A DNA stretch of 64,000 bases from Pseudomonadota bacterium (GCA_018241725.1 JAFEDI010000077.1:95806-159805), one strand, 5' to 3'; shown: positions 20,643 through 29,091, numbered from the stretch's first letter. Notes: a model not told the origin generated them from the sequence alone. Translations and numbers: made by a program.

Positions 20643-21212
20643 ATGATGAGCAAGTCCTGTGACAGCTGGAGCACGGTCTCCCTCGTCAGCCTGGCCAGCG
20701 CCGGCCTGAGCGCCCTCTGTCCCCCCGCCGTCGAAGCGGCCCAGTACATGAGCGTCGAGCAGGCCGAAAAGGCGGCCTTTCCCGACGCTGACCGTTTCGA
20801 TGCGCGTACGCTGCGCCTGACGCCCGAACAACTCCACAGCCTCGACGCCGTGGCCAGCGTGCGCCAGCGCGGGGAAGTCCGGCAGATCGATGCCTGGGCG
20901 GGCAACAAGCTGCTCGGCACGCTCTACGTGGACGATGTGCTGGGCAAGGTCGAATGGGTCACCTACGCGGTGGCGATCGGCGCCGACGGCGCGGTCCGTT
21001 CCCTGGAGATTCTCGAGTACCGCGAGACCCACGGCTACGAGGTCCGCATGCCGAGCTGGCGCAAGCAGTTCGCCGGTCGCCGCCTGGAGACACCCTTCCA
21101 TTTCGGTGACGACATCAAGAACATCAGCGGCGCCACCCTGTCCTGCTCCCACCTTACCGCTGGTGTTCAGCGCCTTCTGGCATTGCACGCCCAGCTCGCC
21201 AAATCTCGATGA
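20643..21212 (+). CDS. FMN-binding domain protein (ApbE substrate)
   Basis: Exported protein of 189 aa with a hydrophobic N-terminal signal (about 10-32, ending VEAAQ) and a C-terminal FMN_bind domain. The flavinylation motif is SGATLS (162-167); in NqrC/RnfG-type domains FMN is esterified to the last Ser/Thr of this motif, here Ser167. The next gene, apbE, overlaps its stop by 4 bp, so substrate and flavin transferase are made together. It probably passes electrons between the membrane protein downstream and a periplasmic acceptor such as the di-heme lipoprotein; that link is inferred. ATG 20643 is followed by a second ATG, either could be used. Confidence 0.87.
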   Translation: MMSKSCDSWSTVSLVSLASAGLSALCPPAVEAAQYMSVEQAEKAAFPDADRFDARTLRLTPEQLHSLDAVASVRQRGEVRQIDAWAGNKLLGTLYVDDVLGKVEWVTYAVAIGADGAVRSLEILEYRETHGYEVRMPSWRKQFAGRRLETPFHFGDDIKNISGATLSCSHLTAGVQRLLALHAQLAKSR

Positions 21213-22135
21213 GCACCTGCACCTTGCGACGGATCCGTCCGTGGCTGGGGACTTATGTACATATCGACGTAACGGCGGCGAATGACCGCGTCGCCGAAAC
21301 GGCGCTGCACGCCGCATTCGAGGAAATCGCGGCCGTTCACCAGGCAATGAGCTTCCACTCGCCGGACAGCGACGTATCTCGGCTGAACCGGGAAGCCCAT
21401 CTGCACCCCGTGGCCGTGAGCGCCGGCACCCAGGCCGTGCTCCTTGCAGCCCGCCGCTTCGCACAGCTGTCCAGCGGTCTCTTCGACCCGACGATCGCCC
21501 CGGCGCTGGTGCAGTGCGGGATGCTGCCCAGCCCCACGGCACCCGATGCCGACAAGGAAGCGGGCTGGGAAGACATCGAGATCGACGAAGGCGGCAGCGT
21601 ACGCTTCCGGCGCCCCCTATGGATCGACTTGGGCGGCATCGCCAAGGGCTACGCTGTCGACCGGGCGATCGACGCCCTGGAACACCTCGGTGTGCACAAT
21701 GCCTGCGTGAATGCTGGTGGCGACCTCCGCCATTTCAGCCGCCAGGGACAACGCCATCCGCTGGCAGTCCGGCATCCGGACGACGCATCCCGGTCCGTCC
21801 CCCTCGGCCACATTGCAAACAAGGCGGTTGCCAGTTCGGGCAACTTCCTCCTCGGGCGCAACGGCGGTCAAATGGACGCGTCGCCCATTGTTCATCCCTG
21901 CCACGGCGTTGCACAATCTCGCCCGCGCAGTGTGACGGTGATTGCCGGTACCTGCTGTGAGGCCGACGCGCTGACCAAGATCGTCAGTCTGCTTGGCCGG
22001 GATGCCAGCCCCTTGTTGGTCGAACTGGGCGCCAGCGCCGCCATTATCGAGGCGCCGGATACCCTCCAGGCCAGCCCCGGCTTCTGGTCCGCGCTGGGCC
22101 ATGGCGCCCCCTTAGGACAGCCCCTTCATGCATGA
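21209..22135 (+). CDS. apbE: FAD:protein FMN transferase
   Basis: Attaches FMN from FAD covalently to Ser/Thr of FMN-binding domain proteins, usually in the periplasm. 308 aa with the ApbE core: RLNREA, FDPTIAP, WIDLGGIAKGYAVDRAID and the NAGGDLR motif. The N-terminus (MSTCTLRRIRPWLGTY) has no clear signal peptide, though many ApbE proteins are exported; a cytosolic or Tat-independent route is open. Overlaps the FMN-binding gene (ATGA) and the next gene (8 bp). Confidence 0.93.
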   Translation: MSTCTLRRIRPWLGTYVHIDVTAANDRVAETALHAAFEEIAAVHQAMSFHSPDSDVSRLNREAHLHPVAVSAGTQAVLLAARRFAQLSSGLFDPTIAPALVQCGMLPSPTAPDADKEAGWEDIEIDEGGSVRFRRPLWIDLGGIAKGYAVDRAIDALEHLGVHNACVNAGGDLRHFSRQGQRHPLAVRHPDDASRSVPLGHIANKAVASSGNFLLGRNGGQMDASPIVHPCHGVAQSRPRSVTVIAGTCCEADALTKIVSLLGRDASPLLVELGASAAIIEAPDTLQASPGFWSALGHGAPLGQPLHA

Positions 22136-22592
22136 ACATCCGCACTCACGCCCCCGCAAGGCCGTCCGACCGGGGCGCAGACAACGCCACGCCGTCCACC
22201 TGAGCACCCTGCTGCTGCTGGGGAGCGGCATCGCCTGGATGCTGGCCCACTACCTGCTGCCGTTGCCGGAAGATGCCGCCCGCCATCCCGTTGAACCCTG
22301 GGCGATGCGCGTACATGGCGCCGCAGCCATGCTCGGCCTGGCCGTGCTGGGCAGCATCTGGACGACCCACGTACAGCCCGCTTGGCACCGGGGCACCCAT
22401 CGACTATCGGGTGGCAGCCTGTTCCTGCTGTGGGCCGTCCTTATTCTTAGTGGCTACGGCTTGTACTACCTTGCCGATGAATCGCAACGAGCGACAAGCA
22501 GCTGGATCCATATGAGTAGCGGAATGCTTCTGCCCTTCGGCCTGCTGCTGCACATCATTCAAGCCGTCAGGGCACGCAAGCGCCCGGTTTGA
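22128..22592 (+). CDS. Four-helix membrane protein, possible b-type heme carrier
   Basis: Inner-membrane protein, 154 aa, not matched to a named family with certainty (DUF4405-like). Four hydrophobic helices at about 23-42, 64-82, 94-112 and 125-145. Several His lie in or at helices (H24, the RVHGAAAM His near 63, H124 in SWIHMSSG, H138 in LLLHII), which could coordinate b-type heme, so it may deliver electrons from quinol to the flavoprotein. Its start lies inside the last 8 bp of apbE, implying coupled expression. It ends 11 bp before a convergent gene. Confidence 0.7.
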   Translation: MHEHPHSRPRKAVRPGRRQRHAVHLSTLLLLGSGIAWMLAHYLLPLPEDAARHPVEPWAMRVHGAAAMLGLAVLGSIWTTHVQPAWHRGTHRLSGGSLFLLWAVLILSGYGLYYLADESQRATSSWIHMSSGMLLPFGLLLHIIQAVRARKRPV

Positions 22593-22603
22593 GCAGCTCC
22601 AGC

Positions 22604-24775
22604 TCAACTTCCATCAGCCGCGGCCTGCTCGCGCCGACGGTAGTGCACGACTGCGGGCGTGACAAGCGCAACCCCCAACACCACAACCAGGATTAAAGGC
22701 CATAGGACGGGGGTATTCCACTCCGCACGCTTCCGTTCCCTGGCCTCCACATCAATACGCTGGTACTTCAGCGTATTGCGGATGATTTTTCCGGGCTTCC
22801 GGTTGTAGACCCAGCCGTGCTGCAGCGTGTAGGCCTTTTCGTAAAAGCCCCAGACCCAGGGCGCGTCATGCTGCAGGATGGCCAGCATGCGCTCGATGAT
22901 GGCGGTGCGCTCAGGGCCGTCCGGCATTGCCTTCATGCGATCGAACAGACGATCGTATTCTGGGTTCTCGTAATTCGACGCATTCTCCCCCTGGCTCTTG
23001 ACCTTACCCTGGGCTCCATGGAGCAGGAACAGGAAGTTCTCCGGATCGGGATAATCGGCGTTCCAACCCCAATAGAAGAGTTGGGCGTTGCCCTTGCGGA
23101 TCTTGTCCTGGAAGCGGTTGTAATCGGTCGCCCTGACCACCAGTTGGATATCCAGCTTCTTCAGTTGCTTGGAGAGCCAGTCGACGGAGGACTTGTCTCC
23201 CAGGCCGGTACCGGTGGTGTCGAGGTTGATCACCAGCGGTTCGCCAGTCTTCTCATCCCGCCCACCCGGATACCCCGCCTCGACAAGCAGGCGGCGAGCC
23301 TCATCCACAGACTTGCGGCTGGGTTTGCCATCGACCCAGTCATAGACATACGGGTTAATCCCGGCCTTGCCCTCCCGATACCCCGAAATGCCCGGCGGAA
23401 TCGGATGCATGGCTGGCAAGCCACGTCCATTCAGGAATACGGAGATGAACTCCTCTTGGTCGATGGCGATCGACAGGGCCAGCCGAAGCTTGCGGGCCCG
23501 TTCGCCATTGCCGCCCACAACCGGGTCGAGCATGTTGAAGCCCATGTACATCACGCTCGGTGCCACCGATGTATTGAGCTTGATGCCCTTGGCCGCCATC
23601 TCGTCGGACAAGGTCACATCGCCTTGCCCCCCCATCTGTACCGCCTGATCGAAGTTGTCCGACGAAACGCCGGATGCATCGTAGTAGCCCTGCAGGAATT
23701 TGTTCCAGTACGGGATGCTCTCTTTCTCCCGGGTAAACACCACCTTATCGACGAACGGCATCACCTTGCCACAGTCGGCGAGCAAGCCCGCCTCTCGATC
23801 CCCCCGCTCTCCATCACAGGGATAGGTCTCCCCATGGAAATTCGGATTTCGAGCCAACACCATGCGCGCATTGGGATTGTTCTCCAACAACATGTAAGGC
23901 CCGGTCCCAACCGGCCACCAATCCAGCGTCAGATTGCGTTCCGCCATACCAGGCTGGGAGAAGAATCGATCGGCTTCATACGGAAGCGGTGCAAAGAAAC
24001 TCATGGCCAGCCAGTAGGGAAACTGAGGGTACGTTCCCTTGATGCTGATCCGATAGGTGTAACGATCAACCACCTCGATGCCGCTCAAAGGGTAGCGGCG
24101 CAGATCGATCCATCCCCCTGGCGGAGAAATCCGACCCGCCTTCTCATCGGCCAGCAGGCGCGCCTGCAGATCCTTCAGACCAATAATGTAATCGCTCATC
24201 AACTCGAGCACTGGTGAATGCAGGCGAGGGTGAGCCAGACGCTTGATCTGATACACGAAATCATCAGCGGTCAGCTCACGCGTACCTGTCTCCGGAAAAT
24301 CACCGAGCCCACGCTTCTCTGCAAGGTCCTGTTCCCGCAGCCTCCAATAAACAGGCTCGCCTTTCGCGTCCGCTGCAAAAGCCGGGTGAGGCTGGTAGCG
24401 AATCCCAGGCCGGATGTGAATCTCGTACTCGCTGCGCGCAATCCTGGCCGGATCGCTGCCCTTTGGCAAAAGATGTCCCTCCACATCGTATTCGCGAAGC
24501 ACCGGCATCTGTGCGGCAGCCATCGGCTCCAACTGGAAGGGGCGCTTCAAATAGTGGTACTGCAGCGGCGGCTCGTAGATCTGGCTCAGGAAAATCGCCT
24601 CGTCTTCACTGTAGGACTGCACTGGGTCCAGATGCTTGGGACGCTGGGTGAACGCCGTGTAGAGGATGTTCTGCCCTCGCTCCGCAGCAGGGTACGGGTC
24701 GTTCCATACCTGGCCACACCCCACACTCACGAGAGCGAATAAGACCAGACAGAAATGAGAAATTGTCGTACGCAT
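22604..24775 (-). CDS. Family 5 extracellular solute-binding lipoprotein with C-terminal membrane anchor
   Basis: ABC-type peptide/nickel-like substrate-binding protein (SBP_bac_5), 723 aa from ATG 24775. Signal peptide with lipobox SVG-C20; long binding domain with PYWLAMSFFAPLP, GTGPYML and the WDNPD-like WGWNADYPDPENF. Unusually, the last 36 residues hold a hydrophobic helix (about 690-711) followed by basic RRRE, i.e. a second membrane anchor. No permease or ATPase genes are adjacent. The frame opens 19 codons earlier, but only 24775 gives a lipoprotein signal. Larger than usual OppA/DppA (about 540 aa). Confidence 0.86.
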   Translation of the reverse strand: MRTTISHFCLVLFALVSVGCGQVWNDPYPAAERGQNILYTAFTQRPKHLDPVQSYSEDEAIFLSQIYEPPLQYHYLKRPFQLEPMAAAQMPVLREYDVEGHLLPKGSDPARIARSEYEIHIRPGIRYQPHPAFAADAKGEPVYWRLREQDLAEKRGLGDFPETGTRELTADDFVYQIKRLAHPRLHSPVLELMSDYIIGLKDLQARLLADEKAGRISPPGGWIDLRRYPLSGIEVVDRYTYRISIKGTYPQFPYWLAMSFFAPLPYEADRFFSQPGMAERNLTLDWWPVGTGPYMLLENNPNARMVLARNPNFHGETYPCDGERGDREAGLLADCGKVMPFVDKVVFTREKESIPYWNKFLQGYYDASGVSSDNFDQAVQMGGQGDVTLSDEMAAKGIKLNTSVAPSVMYMGFNMLDPVVGGNGERARKLRLALSIAIDQEEFISVFLNGRGLPAMHPIPPGISGYREGKAGINPYVYDWVDGKPSRKSVDEARRLLVEAGYPGGRDEKTGEPLVINLDTTGTGLGDKSSVDWLSKQLKKLDIQLVVRATDYNRFQDKIRKGNAQLFYWGWNADYPDPENFLFLLHGAQGKVKSQGENASNYENPEYDRLFDRMKAMPDGPERTAIIERMLAILQHDAPWVWGFYEKAYTLQHGWVYNRKPGKIIRNTLKYQRIDVEARERKRAEWNTPVLWPLILVVVLGVALVTPAVVHYRRREQAAADGS

Positions 24776-24836
24776 GGCACTAAGTCTAACGGATACCCCC
24801 TCGGTCCGCGGCAACGCACGTGCGAGAAGCATCCGT

Positions 24837-24842
24837 TATAAT
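24837..24842 (+). promoter_or_regulatory. -10 box of fabI
   Basis: TATAAT 30 bp before the fabI ATG. No good -35 hexamer is recognisable at the expected distance, so activator help or a different spacing is possible. Confidence 0.4.
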
Positions 24843-24871
24843 CGAGAGGTTATTCACTGGAGACACCTTAC

Positions 24872-25663
24872 ATGGGCTTTCTCGCCGGCAAACGCATTCT
24901 CATCACCGGATTGCTGTCCAACCGCTCGATTTCCTACGGGATCGCCAAAGCCATGCACCGGGAAGGTGCCGAACTTGCGTTTACCTATCAGAACGAACGC
25001 TTCGTCGAACGGGTTTCCAAGATGGCCGCCGAGTTTGGCAGCTCACTGGTTTATCCCTGCGATGTGCAGAACGACGACGAAATTGCCAAGTTGTTCGCCG
25101 ACCTCGGCGCGCAATGGGACAGCCTGGACGGCCTCGTTCACTCCATCGCCTTCGCACCCAGTGAAGCCCTAGAGGGAGACTTCTTGGACAACGCCAGCCG
25201 CGAGGCCTTCCGGATCTCCCAGGAAGTCAGCGCCTACAGCTTTCCGGCACTGGCCAAGGCCGCCCGACCGTTGATGAAAGGACGCAATGGGTCGCTGCTC
25301 ACCCTGTCCTATCTGGGCGCAGTACGCACCATGCCCAACTACAACATCATGGGTCTGGCCAAAGCCAGCCTCGAGGCAGCAGTTCGCTACATGGCCGTGA
25401 GCCTCGGACCTGAAGGTACGCGCGTCAATGCCATTTCCGCAGGCCCGATCAAGACGCTTGCAGCCTCCGGTATCGGCAGTTTCGGAAAGCTGCTGGCCTT
25501 CAATGAACGCAACGCACCGCTGCGCCGCAACGTGACCATCGAAGAAGTTGGCAACGTCGCCGCATTCCTGTGCTCGGACTTGGCAAGCGGCGTCACCGGG
25601 GAAATCATGTACGTGGATGGTGGCTTCAACACCACGGCTTTGGGGAATCCAGACCAAGGCTGA
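24872..25663 (+). CDS. fabI: Enoyl-[acyl-carrier-protein] reductase (NADH)
   Basis: Last reduction of each fatty-acid elongation cycle. 263 aa, SDR fold of the FabI type: nucleotide segment GLLSNRSI (13-20) in place of the usual Gly-rich loop, and the active-site set Y147, Y157 and K164 ([10 protein letters not shown]), matching the Tyr-x6-Tyr-x6-Lys spacing of FabI. Full length. SD CTGGAG before ATG 24872. Monocistronic, ended by a long bidirectional terminator shared with ppiD. Confidence 0.97.
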   Translation: MGFLAGKRILITGLLSNRSISYGIAKAMHREGAELAFTYQNERFVERVSKMAAEFGSSLVYPCDVQNDDEIAKLFADLGAQWDSLDGLVHSIAFAPSEALEGDFLDNASREAFRISQEVSAYSFPALAKAARPLMKGRNGSLLTLSYLGAVRTMPNYNIMGLAKASLEAAVRYMAVSLGPEGTRVNAISAGPIKTLAASGIGSFGKLLAFNERNAPLRRNVTIEEVGNVAAFLCSDLASGVTGEIMYVDGGFNTTALGNPDQG

Positions 25664-25671
25664 TCGCCACC

Positions 25672-25720
25672 GGTAGAAATAAAAAAGCCCTTGTTAAACA
25701 AGGGCTTTTTTATTTCTACC
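25672..25720. terminator. Bidirectional terminator between fabI and ppiD
   Basis: A 23-bp perfect inverted repeat (25672-25694 and 25698-25720) with only a TAA spacer. The core AAAAAAGCCCTTGT / ACAAGGGCTTTTTT gives U-tracts on both strands, so it serves fabI (plus) and ppiD (minus). Confidence 0.92.
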
Positions 25721-25734
25721 GCACGGGCATCCGA

Positions 25735-27639
25735 TTACTTCTCTTTCGCCGGCTCCAGCGCTGCCATGTTGATCTTCACGTCATAACGCTTGCGCAGGGC
25801 GGCAACGTACGCAGAGAAGTCCTGCTCAGCCAGGATCCGCGAATATTGCTGACGCAAGGCATCAAGACGCGGGTCACTCTCAGCCAGGGTTGGACGACTG
25901 ACCTTCTCGATGCGGAAGATGGTATATCCAGCCCCCGGCACCTGAGCTCCGACGTAACTCGGGAGCTTGTCTACCGGAGCACGGAACACCGCCCTTACTG
26001 CATCCGGCGGCAAGTCCTGAGCGCCCCGCAGCAAAGCGTGGGACGCCCCCCACGCCAGTTCAAGCGAGTCGCCCTTAACGAGTTTGGCAAGCTTGGCAGC
26101 ACCATCTGCCTCCGCCAGCTTGCTGGCCTCCTCGTTGATGAGCACCTTGGCGATATCGGCCTTCACCTCTTCAAACGGGCGAATGGACGACGGCTTGAAC
26201 TCCAGTACCCGGGCAGCCACCATGGTTCCGCTGCCAACATCAACGGCTTCCGTGTTGCGCTTGTTCTTGATGCTATCCTCGGAAAAGAGTGCCGCGGCAA
26301 GCTTAGGATTATCAAACGGCGGCGCCACCTTGCCTTCCCGCGCGAACCAGTCGGTAGTACGGATCTGCAGCTTGAACTTCTCGGCCGCCGGCTTGAGGCT
26401 ATCCGCCTGCTCATAGACCGTATTGCTGAACCCATCGACCAACTCGGCAAACTTCTTCGCTGCCTCCGTGCGCTTGAGCTCCGTTGCGATCTCGCTTTTG
26501 ACTTCGTCAAAGGCGCGCACCTTCTCTGCCTTCACGCCAGTCAGCCGAATGATGTGAAAACCGAAGTCCGACTGCACGACACCCGACACATCGCCTTCCT
26601 TGGCTAACGCAAAAACCGCCTCCTCAAAGGGCTTGACCATTGCACCGCGGGCGAAATAGCCGAGATCTCCCCCCTTATCCGCCGACCCCGGATCCTGGGA
26701 ATTCTCCTTGGCCAGCTTCGCAAACTCAGCGGGGCTTGCCTTGACCTGCTTGAGCAACCCTTCCGCTTTGTCTTTGGCTGCCTTCAAGGCGGCTTCGCCA
26801 GCTGCTTTATCGGCTTTAATCAGAATGTGACTCGCACGACGCTCCTCGCCTTGACGGAAACGCTCGGGATGGGCGTCATACTCCTTACGGAGATCTGCAT
26901 CACTGGGAAGCAACTGGGAGGCCAGTTCGTCCTGATTGAGAACAAGGTACTCAGCCCGGACTTGGGCCGGCACTTCAAAACGCTTCCGGTTCGCTTCGTA
27001 GAACTTACGCTCGGCATCCTCGGGGAGCTTAACTGATGCTGCATAATCTGCAGCTCCCAGTCGCACCTCGCTAATCTGACGCTCCTCCTGCTGAACAGAG
27101 TAGACACCCTCAGCAGACTTGTGCGACACGAGGACACCTTCGGCCACGACACCGATCACCTGTTGCAAGGCCAGATCCTGACGCAAACGTGCCTCAAACA
27201 CGGCCTGCGTCATCCCCTGTGCCTTCAGCACAGCCTCATAGCGAGGCAGGGAAAACTGCCCGTTATCCTGAAAGGCGGCAATCGATGTAATAGTGTCACG
27301 AACACGTTGATCCGATACCATCACATGCTTCTTGGCCAGATCAAGCGCAAGCAGACGCTGATTCACCAGGTTATCCAGTACGGCACGACGCGCCTCCGCC
27401 GTCTCCATCATCGCTGGATTGAAATTAGCCCCCAGAGCCGCACGCATGCGCTCCTGCTGCTCATGAAGCGCCTGCTGGAACTCAGCCTGGCCGATGGCTG
27501 AGCCCCCAACGGTTGCAAGCTCGCCACCACCGCTCATGTTGCGAACATAGGAATCCACCCCCCAAAAAGCGAAGGGCAACGTAATTAGGAGCAGAAAAAC
27601 CTGAACGATCTTCTTGTTGTTGCGTACAGCATCAAACAT
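25735..27639 (-). CDS. ppiD: PpiD-type periplasmic folding chaperone (SurA_N/PpiC)
   Basis: Inner-membrane-anchored periplasmic chaperone acting on proteins leaving the Sec translocon. 634 aa: one N-terminal transmembrane helix (about 11-28, after MFDAVRNNKK), SurA_N-like region with ATVGGSAIGQAEF, a parvulin domain at about 265-370 (ASHILIKA, GGDLGYFARGAMVKPFE, FGFHIIRLTG) and a C-terminal SurA-like part. The intact parvulin motifs do not prove isomerase activity; E. coli PpiD is inactive. Located downstream of hupB with two tRNA genes between, as in other betaproteobacteria. Confidence 0.94.
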   Translation of the reverse strand: MFDAVRNNKKIVQVFLLLITLPFAFWGVDSYVRNMSGGGELATVGGSAIGQAEFQQALHEQQERMRAALGANFNPAMMETAEARRAVLDNLVNQRLLALDLAKKHVMVSDQRVRDTITSIAAFQDNGQFSLPRYEAVLKAQGMTQAVFEARLRQDLALQQVIGVVAEGVLVSHKSAEGVYSVQQEERQISEVRLGAADYAASVKLPEDAERKFYEANRKRFEVPAQVRAEYLVLNQDELASQLLPSDADLRKEYDAHPERFRQGEERRASHILIKADKAAGEAALKAAKDKAEGLLKQVKASPAEFAKLAKENSQDPGSADKGGDLGYFARGAMVKPFEEAVFALAKEGDVSGVVQSDFGFHIIRLTGVKAEKVRAFDEVKSEIATELKRTEAAKKFAELVDGFSNTVYEQADSLKPAAEKFKLQIRTTDWFAREGKVAPPFDNPKLAAALFSEDSIKNKRNTEAVDVGSGTMVAARVLEFKPSSIRPFEEVKADIAKVLINEEASKLAEADGAAKLAKLVKGDSLELAWGASHALLRGAQDLPPDAVRAVFRAPVDKLPSYVGAQVPGAGYTIFRIEKVSRPTLAESDPRLDALRQQYSRILAEQDFSAYVAALRKRYDVKINMAALEPAKEK

Positions 27640-27693
27640 GCGGGGTCCTTAGTTACTACGCTTATTGGCAAGCGACTCTCGGCTGGAGAATAC

Positions 27694-27717
27694 AAAAAAG
27701 GCGAACCTCAGTTCGCC
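27694..27717 (-). terminator. Second terminator downstream of the tRNA pair
   Basis: On the minus strand GGCGAAC / GTTCGCC with a TGAG loop followed by TTTTTT. It lies between the tRNA genes and ppiD, so ppiD probably has its own promoter in 27640-27693 or relies on read-through. Confidence 0.8.
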
Positions 27718-27884
27718 CTTTTTCTCGCCTTACATTCGTGTGATCGCCGTTTGAGCGAATACGGCAGGGAACGAGGAGCATGCCAGCCCAACGTTCAATC
27801 AAACCGTAGCCACTGCATGACTGGCCGAGTCTACATGCAGGAATCGTAGGGGACAAGGCCCAATGAATGGTGAAGACAAAAAAG

Positions 27885-27912
27885 AAAAAGGCCACTTATC
27901 GTGACCTTTTTT
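27885..27912 (-). terminator. Terminator after tRNA-Asp
   Basis: On the minus strand GGTCAC / GTGGCC (one G-U pair) with AAAAA/TTTTT flanks and a T-rich tail, 22 bp after the tRNA-Asp 3' end. The rest of 27718-27884 shows no gene. Confidence 0.75.
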
Positions 27913-27934
27913 CATATGAAAACCTTGATTTTGT

Positions 27935-28011
27935 TGGCGGAGTGGACGGGACTCGAACCCGCGACCCCCGGCGTGACAGGCCGGTATTCTAACCAACTGA
28001 ACTACCACTCC
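27935..28011 (-). tRNA. tRNA-Asp (anticodon GTC)
   Basis: 77 nt including an encoded CCA. Acceptor stem GGAGTGG / CCACTCC with discriminator G; anticodon loop CTGTCAC; T-arm GGTTCGAGTCC. Lies between tRNA-Val and ppiD in the hupB-ppiD interval and probably shares the hupB transcript. Confidence 0.97.
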
Positions 28012-28036
28012 ATTTCGACTCCAGCCATCAAGTGAC

Positions 28037-28112
28037 TGGTGGGTGCTGACGGGGTCGAACCGCCGACATTCGCCTTGTAAGGGCGACGCTCTACCAACTG
28101 AGCTAAGCACCC
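28037..28112 (-). tRNA. tRNA-Val (anticodon TAC)
   Basis: 76 nt including an encoded CCA. Acceptor stem GGGTGCT / AGCACCC, discriminator A, anticodon loop CTTACAA, T-arm GGTTCGACCCC. It is 33 bp downstream of hupB and 25 bp before tRNA-Asp. Confidence 0.97.
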
Positions 28113-28145
28113 GGACATCGAAGACTTCTCGAAATCAAGAGCTAG

Positions 28146-28418
28146 TCATTGTAGTGCATCTTTCAATGCTTTACCAGGCCTAAATTTAGGAATTCTTGCC
28201 GATCCAATCTTGATCGCGGCACCTGTCCGCGGATTTCTGCCACTTCGTGCGGCACGCTCCCCTACGTGGAAGGTCCCAAAACCCACCAGGGTTACCGTCC
28301 CACCCTTTTTCAAGGTTTGCTTGACTGCACCAATAGCAGCATCCAACGCTCGCCCCGCAGCAGCTTTCGAAATGTCGGCACCAACAGCGATTTGGTCGAT
28401 CAGTTCGGATTTGTTCAT
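28146..28418 (-). CDS. hupB: HU-family nucleoid protein (HU-beta)
   Basis: Dimeric nucleoid-associated DNA-bending protein, 90 aa from ATG 28418 ([12 protein letters not shown]), the canonical length. It shows the DNA-binding arm segment [18 protein letters not shown] and the end [12 protein letters not shown]. The frame extends upstream to 28502, but an SD-like GAGGGGG precedes 28418 and the added residues are non-homologous. A strong sigma-70-type promoter with a leader of about 90 nt lies upstream; tRNA-Val, tRNA-Asp and ppiD follow. Confidence 0.96.
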   Translation of the reverse strand: MNKSELIDQIAVGADISKAAAGRALDAAIGAVKQTLKKGGTVTLVGFGTFHVGERAARSGRNPRTGAAIKIGSARIPKFRPGKALKDALQ

Positions 28419-28473
28419 ACAAGCCCCCTCGTTATCAGACAAACAAACAGGAAACCCCGACGACAAATGCTGG

Positions 28474-28485
28474 CGCAATATTGCG
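28474..28485. repeat. Perfect 12-bp palindrome in the hupB leader
   Basis: CGCAATATTGCG, about 30 bp downstream of the hupB -10. It may be an operator or part of an mRNA structure; no specific regulator can be named. Confidence 0.4.
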
Positions 28486-28514
28486 AGACCGCGGATGCGC
28501 ACAGAGATTGATTC

Positions 28515-28544
28515 TATATAGCGCGCTAAAAATCAGGATGTCAA
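28515..28544 (-). promoter_or_regulatory. hupB promoter
   Basis: On the minus strand a consensus -35 TTGACA (28539-28544), 18-bp spacer and -10 TATATA (28515-28520). The start would be near 28508, giving a 5' leader of about 90 nt. Fits a highly expressed gene. Confidence 0.75.
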
Positions 28545-28594
28545 GACAAGAGCCATGAAGACACCATCAGCGATGCTCAGCTCCCATCTCGGAA

Positions 28595-28628
28595 ATGCAA
28601 AAGACCGCGCAAGCGCGGTCTTTTGCAT
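28595..28628 (-). terminator. Terminator of rpsT
   Basis: 16-bp perfect arms (ATGCAAAAGACCGCGC / GCGCGGTCTTTTGCAT) with an AA loop, 60 bp after the rpsT stop; the stem carries the T-run. It also separates rpsT from the hupB promoter. Confidence 0.88.
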
Positions 28629-28688
28629 ACATACGTTGCTCTGCAATGCATGCCCTTCGAGGGGCATGCCGCACATCAATCGATATGT

Positions 28689-28967
28689 TTAAGCTGCAGC
28701 AACAGCACCCATCGCCTTGATGGAGGCGGACAGGCGGCTCTTGTGACGAGCGGCCTTGTTCTTGTGGATGATTTTCTTGTCAGCGATGCTGTCGATGGTA
28801 CGCTGGGAAACCACAAAAACTTGCTGAGCCACTTGCTTGTCACCAGCCACGACTGCCTTGCGAACAGCCTTAATAGCGGTGCGCAGACGCGAACGCAGGC
28901 TCATGTTGAGGGCGCGGGCCTTGACTGCTTGACGGGCGCGCTTACGGGCTTGTGCCGAGTTGGCCAT
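28689..28967 (-). CDS. rpsT: 30S ribosomal protein S20
   Basis: Primary 16S rRNA-binding protein of the small subunit. 92 aa, highly basic and Ala-rich, with the family start [16 protein letters not shown] and the motif [16 protein letters not shown]. Monocistronic, with its own candidate promoter at 29005-29034 and terminator. Confidence 0.97.
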   Translation of the reverse strand: MANSAQARKRARQAVKARALNMSLRSRLRTAIKAVRKAVVAGDKQVAQQVFVVSQRTIDSIADKKIIHKNKAARHKSRLSASIKAMGAVAAA

Positions 28968-29004
28968 CTTTGAGTAATCCTAAAATAAATGCATTAAAGG
29001 CGGG

Positions 29005-29034
29005 ATTTTAATGGCAAGCGTGTTCTTCTTGCAA
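29005..29034 (-). promoter_or_regulatory. Candidate rpsT promoter
   Basis: On the minus strand TTGCAA (29029-29034), 18-bp spacer and TAAAAT (29005-29010), about 38 bp before the ATG. Confidence 0.45.
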
Positions 29035-29061
29035 GGCCTTTCGAACCTTTCCCAAAACGAA

Positions 29062-29091
29062 AATGCCCCGCACGTTCCCGTGCGGGGCATT
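29062..29091 (-). terminator. Terminator after the thiolase gene
   Basis: 13-bp perfect arms AATGCCCCGCACG / CGTGCGGGGCATT with a 4-nt loop, 16 bp after the thiolase stop; the minus-strand tail is TTCGTTTTGGG, a moderate U-tract. Confidence 0.8.

Noticed and set aside
22817-24217. 466-codon plus-strand frame opposite the solute-binding protein
   Set aside because: Antisense shadow; the minus strand has a lipobox, family motifs and correct length.
27662-27895. 77-codon minus-strand frame in the tRNA-Asp/ppiD spacer
   Set aside because: Overlaps both terminators, no SD, Phe-run N-terminus read from poly-A; no family resemblance.
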